Part shown: positions 22,522 through 28,420 of the stretch, one piece after another
Numbering within the stretch: the stretch's first letter is position 1
Layout of the letters: each line of letters begins with the position of its first letter
Assembly (NCBI GenBank): GCA_024687845.1
Contig: JAILEL010000185.1
Location: forward strand, 1-28,420
DNA: 28,420 bases
Direction of reading: 5' to 3'
From: Eubacterium sp.
GTDB lineage: Bacteria; Bacillota_A; Clostridia; Lachnospirales; Lachnospiraceae
Notes under the pieces: model-generated
Database searches by the model: none
Seen by the model: the letters and a program-made list of their open reading frames with translations, nothing else
Told to the model about the DNA's origin: nothing
Position numbers and translations under genes: made by a program

Positions 22522-23409
22522 ATGGTTTTTAGAAGAAAACTTATTCTTGGTATCCTTATATTTATTCTGACTTTCGTAGTTGTTTCTGCTTACAAGATAA
22601 ACATTGTTTATGCAGGCAGTTCAAAACTATCATGTCAAAATAATATACAGCCAAAACAAAGTTTTTCTTTGGCTAATAGCAAAAGTCTAACGGAAACATT
22701 TGAAAAAAGCATTTTTAATCCTACGGAAGATGATGAGGAAATACTCTCCAGAACAGTATTAAAACGGCTGCTTACTCTGATGATTGTACTATTCGTTATA
22801 ATGTGCTTTATTGTTATAATATTAGTTTTAAAAATCGGTTCGCTTCAGAGTAAATTGGATGACCTGATTGACAAGGTTGAAGAAAATATGCTTGGAAATG
22901 TTGCAAATAATTCACAGCAGATGAATTCAGAACAACAGAATTCTGAGTCGAATTATCGGCCTGAAGAAGCAGAGAAGCATATAAGCAGAAATAAGGGATA
23001 TGCAATCGACGAAGATACAGGAGAAATACAGATAGAAGAAGCACTTGATAATAATATATCAGTAAATGTACCTCCTGCTGTTGACAGTCAACCCTCTAAG
23101 ATTGAAAATGCTATGAAAGAAAGACCTTATGGAATTGATTCGGCCTTTGATGTTATTTCAACCGATAACGTATATGATCTTACTCCAGATATTACAGAAC
23201 AGAAGGATTCAGCCTTTTCAAATAGCAAGGTATTTTATGCCTTTGATACTATGGGGTCTAACTCTGAAAAAACTGACACTACACAACGTAGCAGAAGAGT
23301 TACAGATGACACTATGGAGATCAGTCCCGGTATAGACCTGAATCAATTGATAAGAGAAGCTGAATTCAAAGCTGAAATCAATTCAGAAATAAACCAAAAT
23401 AATAATTAA
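22522..23409 (+). CDS. Membrane-anchored protein with acidic disordered cytoplasmic part
   Basis: The 295-residue protein begins with a signal-peptide-like segment (basic start, hydrophobic 7-23, VYA/G at 29-32), has about 50 residues outside, a TM helix at about 83-104 (LLTLMIVLFVIMCFIVIILVL), a short coiled-coil helix (QSKLDDLIDKVEENM), then about 170 residues rich in Asn, Gln, Glu and Ser with little predicted fold. The last 20 residues (LIREAEFKAEINSEINQNNN) look helical. No domain is recognised. GGAG stands nine bases before the ATG, and it precedes glnS by 59 nt on the same strand. A role as a cell-envelope or cytoskeletal scaffold is possible but unsupported. Confidence 0.6.
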   Translation: MVFRRKLILGILIFILTFVVVSAYKINIVYAGSSKLSCQNNIQPKQSFSLANSKSLTETFEKSIFNPTEDDEEILSRTVLKRLLTLMIVLFVIMCFIVIILVLKIGSLQSKLDDLIDKVEENMLGNVANNSQQMNSEQQNSESNYRPEEAEKHISRNKGYAIDEDTGEIQIEEALDNNISVNVPPAVDSQPSKIENAMKERPYGIDSAFDVISTDNVYDLTPDITEQKDSAFSNSKVFYAFDTMGSNSEKTDTTQRSRRVTDDTMEISPGIDLNQLIREAEFKAEINSEINQNNN

Positions 23410-23468
23410 AAGATAATTTTAGCTATTTAAATATTTATATAAATAAAATATGTATGTGAGGAAAAATT

Positions 23469-25130
23469 ATGTCAGAAGAAAACATTTCTAAGAATTTTAT
23501 TGAAAATATCATTGATAAAGATCTTGCTGAAGGCAAGGTTACTAAGATTGTCACAAGATTTCCACCTGAACCTAATGGTTATCTTCATATTGGTCATGCA
23601 AAGTCTATTCTTTTAAATTATGGAATAGCAAAAAAATATGGTGGTCAGTTCAATCTTAGATTTGATGATACTAATCCTACAAAAGAAAAGGAAGAATTCG
23701 TTGATTCAATAGTTAAGGATGTAGAGTGGCTTGGTGCTGATTTTGGTGGTAAGATTCTATATGCTTCAAATTATTTTGATGATATGTATGAAGCAGCTAT
23801 AAAGCTCATCAAGAAGGGCAAAGCCTATGTTGATGACCTTTCAGCTGAAGAAATAAGAGAGTATAGAGGTACTCTTACAGAGCCTGGAAAGAACAGTCCT
23901 TACAGAGATAGAACTATAGAAGAAAATCTCAAGCTTTTTGAAGAGATGAAAAATGGCGTATATGAAGATGGAAGTAAGGTTCTTCGTGCAAAGATTGATA
24001 TGGCATCACCTAATATCAATATGAGAGACCCTGTTATCTATCGTATAGCTAGAATGACACATCATAATACTGGCGATAAATGGCTCATTTATCCAATGTA
24101 TGATTTTGCTCATCCTATTGAAGATGCTATAGAAGGAATCACACATTCTCTTTGTACTCTTGAATTTGAAGATCACAGACCTCTCTATAACTGGGTTGTT
24201 GAAGAACTTGAGTATGAGAATCCACCACAGCAGATTGAATTTGCAAAGCTTTATCTGACAAATGTAGTTACAGGTAAGCGCTATATCAAGAAGCTTGTTG
24301 AGGATAATGTAGTAGATGGGTGGGATGATCCACGACTCGTATCCCTTGCTGCACTTAGAAGAAGAGGTTTTACACCGGAATCTCTAAAGACATTTATGGA
24401 GCTTGTTGGAATATCCAAGTCTCAGGGTTCTTGCGACTATGCAATGCTCGAGTACTGCATACGTGAGGATCTTAAGCCTAAGGCTCCTAGATATATGGGT
24501 GTTCTTCGCCCACTTAAGCTAATAATCGATAATTATCCTGCAGATCAGTCAGAAGAATTCGAAATTGAAAATAATGCAGATGACGAGAATGCAGGAACAC
24601 GTAAGATCACATTTTCAAATGAACTATATATTGAACAGGATGATTTTATGGAAGAACCACCTAAAAAGTATTTCAGACTGTTCCCAGGTAATGAGGTCAG
24701 ACTTAAAGGCGCATATTTTGTAAAATGTACTGGCTTCGATAAAGATGAAAATGGAAATATTACTGCTGTACATGCAACCTATGATCCTGAAACTCGTTCC
24801 GGAAGTGGCTTTGAAGGACGTAAGGTTAAAGGAACTATTCACTGGGTAGATGCAAAGACTGCTGTTGATGCTGAGGTTCGTCTGTACGAGAACCTTATTG
24901 ATGAGGAAAAGGGCAAACTGAACGAGGATGGTACACTGAACTTTAATCCAAATTCTCTTGAAATAGTTAATGCTAAGCTTGAAGCAGCATCAGGAGAGCT
25001 TAAGTGTGGAGAACATGTTCAGTTTATTAGAAATGGTTATTTTGTTGTAGACATCAAGGATTCTACTCCAGAAAAGCCTGTATTCAACAGAGTTGTTGGA
25101 TTAAAGAGTTCATATAAGCCCGAAAAATAA
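23469..25130 (+). CDS. glnS: Glutaminyl-tRNA synthetase
   Basis: The 553-residue class Ib synthetase has the HIGH motif in [16 protein letters not shown], the [17 protein letters not shown] acceptor-binding region, [19 protein letters not shown] in the active site, and the KMSKS-equivalent [12 protein letters not shown] followed by [19 protein letters not shown]. The C-terminal anticodon-binding beta barrels include [27 protein letters not shown] spacing ([14 protein letters not shown]) and KGTIHWVDA. These distinguish GlnRS from GluRS. It charges tRNA-Gln directly. A GAGGA ribosome site precedes the ATG. The glycosylase gene follows after 12 nt. Confidence 0.96.
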   Translation: MSEENISKNFIENIIDKDLAEGKVTKIVTRFPPEPNGYLHIGHAKSILLNYGIAKKYGGQFNLRFDDTNPTKEKEEFVDSIVKDVEWLGADFGGKILYASNYFDDMYEAAIKLIKKGKAYVDDLSAEEIREYRGTLTEPGKNSPYRDRTIEENLKLFEEMKNGVYEDGSKVLRAKIDMASPNINMRDPVIYRIARMTHHNTGDKWLIYPMYDFAHPIEDAIEGITHSLCTLEFEDHRPLYNWVVEELEYENPPQQIEFAKLYLTNVVTGKRYIKKLVEDNVVDGWDDPRLVSLAALRRRGFTPESLKTFMELVGISKSQGSCDYAMLEYCIREDLKPKAPRYMGVLRPLKLIIDNYPADQSEEFEIENNADDENAGTRKITFSNELYIEQDDFMEEPPKKYFRLFPGNEVRLKGAYFVKCTGFDKDENGNITAVHATYDPETRSGSGFEGRKVKGTIHWVDAKTAVDAEVRLYENLIDEEKGKLNEDGTLNFNPNSLEIVNAKLEAASGELKCGEHVQFIRNGYFVVDIKDSTPEKPVFNRVVGLKSSYKPEK

Positions 25131-25142
25131 AAGGGTAAATGT

Positions 25143-26054
25143 ATGAATGTAAATTATATACTTGAAAATGTAAAAGATTTTCGTCTGCATAATGTTTTGG
25201 AATGTGGTCAATGCTTTCATTATGAACGGATTGATAATGGTCTGAATCAGGATGAGTATGAATATGAAATAGTGACGCAGGACAGGATTCTTCATATTAA
25301 AGAAGAACCTGACAAATCCGGTGTCAGACTGATATTCTACAATACAGAACAATGGGAATTTGAAACAGTCTGGAAGAAATACTTTGATCTGGATACGGAT
25401 TATTCTTTGATAAAACAAAAAATCATTAAAGCTGATCCGAGACTTGAAGAAATCATTGCAGAAAATGATGGCATAAGAATTCTAAATCAGGATTTCTTTG
25501 AAACATTGATTTCTTTTATCATATCGCAGAATAAACAGATTACTCAGATAAAACAGGTTGTTAAGAACCTTTCAACTGATATTGGAACCAAATTCGACGT
25601 TACAATGATTAACAGACTCAGTTCCCAGTTTGATGCATTTTTCCCTACTGCTAAGCAGCTGACAGAAGCAACGGAAGAAGAAATCCGTGCCTCAAAATGT
25701 GGTTTCAGAGCTCCATATATCATGGATGCGGCTGCAAAGGTAAATGATGGTATTATCACAGAAGAAGTTCTTTCCCAGCTTTCTACACAGGAGGCCAGGC
25801 AGCTGCTGATGACCATACATGGCGTTGGTGAAAAGGTTGCAAATTGTGTTCTTCTTTTTGGGCTTGGAAGAAAAGAAGTTTTTCCAGTGGATGTGTGGAT
25901 GAAAAGAATATGTGAGTACATGTATTTTGATGAAGATACTCCTAAAAATGTTATAGAAGATTTTGCCACAAAAAAATTCGGCGATTATGCAGGATATGCG
26001 CAGCAATATCTGTTTATGTATGGTCAGAAACATAGGATTGGAATAGATTCATAG
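25143..26054 (+). CDS. ogg: 8-oxoguanine DNA glycosylase (OGG1-type)
   Basis: The 303-residue protein has an OGG_N-like beta domain (FRLHNVLECGQCFHYERI) and a HhH-GPD domain: QNKQITQIKQVV, the hairpin IHGVGEKVANCVLLFGL with Lys231 as the Schiff-base nucleophile, and Asp250 in FPVDVWMKR. It removes 8-oxoguanine and cleaves the backbone (bifunctional glycosylase-lyase). Both catalytic residues are in place and the length is usual for bacterial OGG1-like enzymes. It lies 12 nt after glnS, so transcription is probably shared. It differs from AlkA-type enzymes, which lack this Lys. Confidence 0.9.
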   Translation: MNVNYILENVKDFRLHNVLECGQCFHYERIDNGLNQDEYEYEIVTQDRILHIKEEPDKSGVRLIFYNTEQWEFETVWKKYFDLDTDYSLIKQKIIKADPRLEEIIAENDGIRILNQDFFETLISFIISQNKQITQIKQVVKNLSTDIGTKFDVTMINRLSSQFDAFFPTAKQLTEATEEEIRASKCGFRAPYIMDAAAKVNDGIITEEVLSQLSTQEARQLLMTIHGVGEKVANCVLLFGLGRKEVFPVDVWMKRICEYMYFDEDTPKNVIEDFATKKFGDYAGYAQQYLFMYGQKHRIGIDS

Positions 26055-26083
26055 AATTGTAACACGTTTTTTCAAATAAAGGC

Positions 26084-26111
26084 TTGATTTTTTTTAATTT
26101 AGTGTTACAAT
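26084..26111 (+). promoter_or_regulatory. Sigma-A promoter of groESL
   Basis: TTGATT at 26084-26089, a 16-bp spacer, and TACAAT at 26106-26111. The expected start near 26118 puts the CIRCE element at the transcript start. Confidence 0.75.
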
Positions 26112-26121
26112 ATGATTTATG

Positions 26122-26148
26122 TTAGCACTCAATGGTAATGAGTGCTAA
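26122..26148. promoter_or_regulatory. CIRCE operator (HrcA binding site)
   Basis: TTAGCACTC at 26122-26130, a 9-bp spacer, and GAGTGCTAA at 26140-26148 are an exact match to the CIRCE consensus. HrcA repressor would hold groESL down at normal temperature, and release occurs with heat or protein damage. Confidence 0.98.
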
Positions 26149-26172
26149 AACAAAATTGGTTTGTAAAGATAG

Positions 26173-26472
<300 letters not shown>

Positions 26473-26485
26473 ATATAAATTCTAA

Positions 26486-28144
<1,659 letters not shown>

Positions 28145-28162
28145 AATATAATTAGTCTTTTG

Positions 28163-28199
28163 AAAAAAGATGACAACCGATGTGGTTGTCATCTTTTTT
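28163..28199 (+). terminator. Strong bidirectional terminator of groESL
   Basis: AAAAAAGATGACAACC at 28163-28178 pairs perfectly with GGTTGTCATCTTTTTT at 28184-28199 (16 bp, loop GATGT). The A-run makes it work on the other strand too. Confidence 0.92.
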
Positions 28200-28221
28200 G
28201 TTACCTGTTGTTTCTATGTTA

Positions 28222-28306
28222 CTATTCACAGTACATGAGATAAGTAACAAAAATGACTGCTTGCAGGCACTTTTTGTTCACTTATCTCATGATACCTGTG
28301 AATTAG
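28222..28306. repeat. Large imperfect inverted repeat (about 85 nt)
   Basis: The left arm at about 28222-28250 contains CTATTCACAG, ATGAGATAAGT and ACAAAAA. The right arm at about 28271-28306 contains TTTTTGT, ACTTATCTCAT and CTGTGAATTAG. Each block is the reverse complement of its partner, with short unpaired gaps between blocks and a central loop around TGACTGCTTGCAGGCA that can itself pair. It starts 23 nt after the groEL terminator, so it is not part of that terminator. It is probably a mobile or intergenic repeat unit; no target duplication can be seen. Confidence 0.75.
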
Positions 28307-28410
28307 CCGTCGATTACATAGTAATCGATGGTCCGAACGAAGTGAGGATGCGTTCTGCATAGCAGAACCAAGGATTGCAATGCAATCCTTGCATATCACG
28401 CAGTGATATG
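28306..28410. repeat. Array of four short hairpins with 3-nt loops
   Basis: H1 at 28306-28332: 12-bp stem including G-T pairs, core TCGATTAC/GTAATCGA, loop ATA. H2 at 28352-28368: GTTCTGC/GCAGAAC, loop ATA. H3 at 28369-28391: CAAGGATTGC/GCAATCCTTG, loop AAT. H4 at 28392-28410: CATATCAC/GTGATATG, loop GCA. H2, H3 and H4 directly abut. The stems share no sequence, only design. A CGAACGAAGTGAGG spacer lies between H1 and H2. The array may continue past the window edge. Confidence 0.75.
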
Positions 28411-28420
28411 GCACAAGCAG

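Noticed and set aside
25544..25969. 141-codon minus-strand ORF over the glycosylase gene
   Set aside because: It is entirely inside the conserved HhH-GPD coding region on the + strand; no independent support.
28306..28410. CRISPR array
   Set aside because: The repeated units share structure but not sequence, there are no spacers of constant length and no cas genes nearby.

Overview
The window looks like a chromosomal segment from a low-GC Gram-positive anaerobe of the Clostridia, most plausibly Lachnospiraceae (Butyrivibrio/Roseburia-like). The basis is AT-rich codon use, strong GGAGG-type ribosome sites, a perfect CIRCE operator before groESL, the Firmicutes gene order cysS-mrnC-rlmB-sigH, tRNA genes without encoded CCA, and a free-standing 2-hydroxyacyl-CoA dehydratase/activase-type protein. 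No database search was possible, so the genus is a guess. All protein genes are on the + strand; only one tRNA is on the - strand.

Layout. (1) 1-2.9 kb: a short palindrome, then a tight group of four poorly characterised genes (MmcQ/YjbR-EVE-like protein, DUF434 protein, 61-residue protein, AAA ATPase), followed by the wreck of a DUF503/YlxP gene. (2) 3.1-5.8 kb: a TIM-barrel, glycosidase-like protein of unknown function and a patatin-like phospholipase. (3) 5.9-9.0 kb: an overlapping operon of response regulator, sensor histidine kinase and a stand-alone COG3581-type protein. (4) 9.2-10.3 kb: a GNAT acetyltransferase and a metallo-beta-lactamase-fold hydrolase, closed by a terminator. (5) 10.4-14.3 kb: an accessory signalling region with a two-TM protein coupled to a GTPase, a terminator, a broken or tiny ORF, and a Ser/Thr kinase with three C-terminal zinc ribbons. 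(6) 14.3-18.8 kb: flavin reductase, HTH protein, cysteine synthase, tRNA-Pro(AGG), MIF-type tautomerase and NhaC antiporter. (7) 18.9-28.2 kb: housekeeping core with cysS, mrnC, rlmB, sigH, tRNA-Thr (-), a membrane protein, glnS, an 8-oxoguanine glycosylase, and CIRCE-groES-groEL. (8) 28.2-28.4 kb: a strong terminator, a large imperfect inverted repeat and a run of four abutting trinucleotide-loop hairpins that reaches almost to the window edge.

How the genes work together. The core genes form known functional units: tRNA charging, rRNA processing and methylation, the stationary-phase sigma factor, and the chaperonin. The two-component operon probably controls, or senses the substrate of, the coupled COG3581 protein. 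The region at 10.4-14.1 kb reads as a small signalling set (membrane sensor-like protein, GTPase, zinc-ribbon kinase), but a terminator between the GTPase and the kinase means co-transcription is not shown.

I found no CRISPR array, insertion sequence, phage gene or recognisable defence island. The most unusual signals are the structured repeat region at the right end, an A34 tRNA-Pro, a tRNA-Thr with C at position 33, and the GTPase/kinase region.
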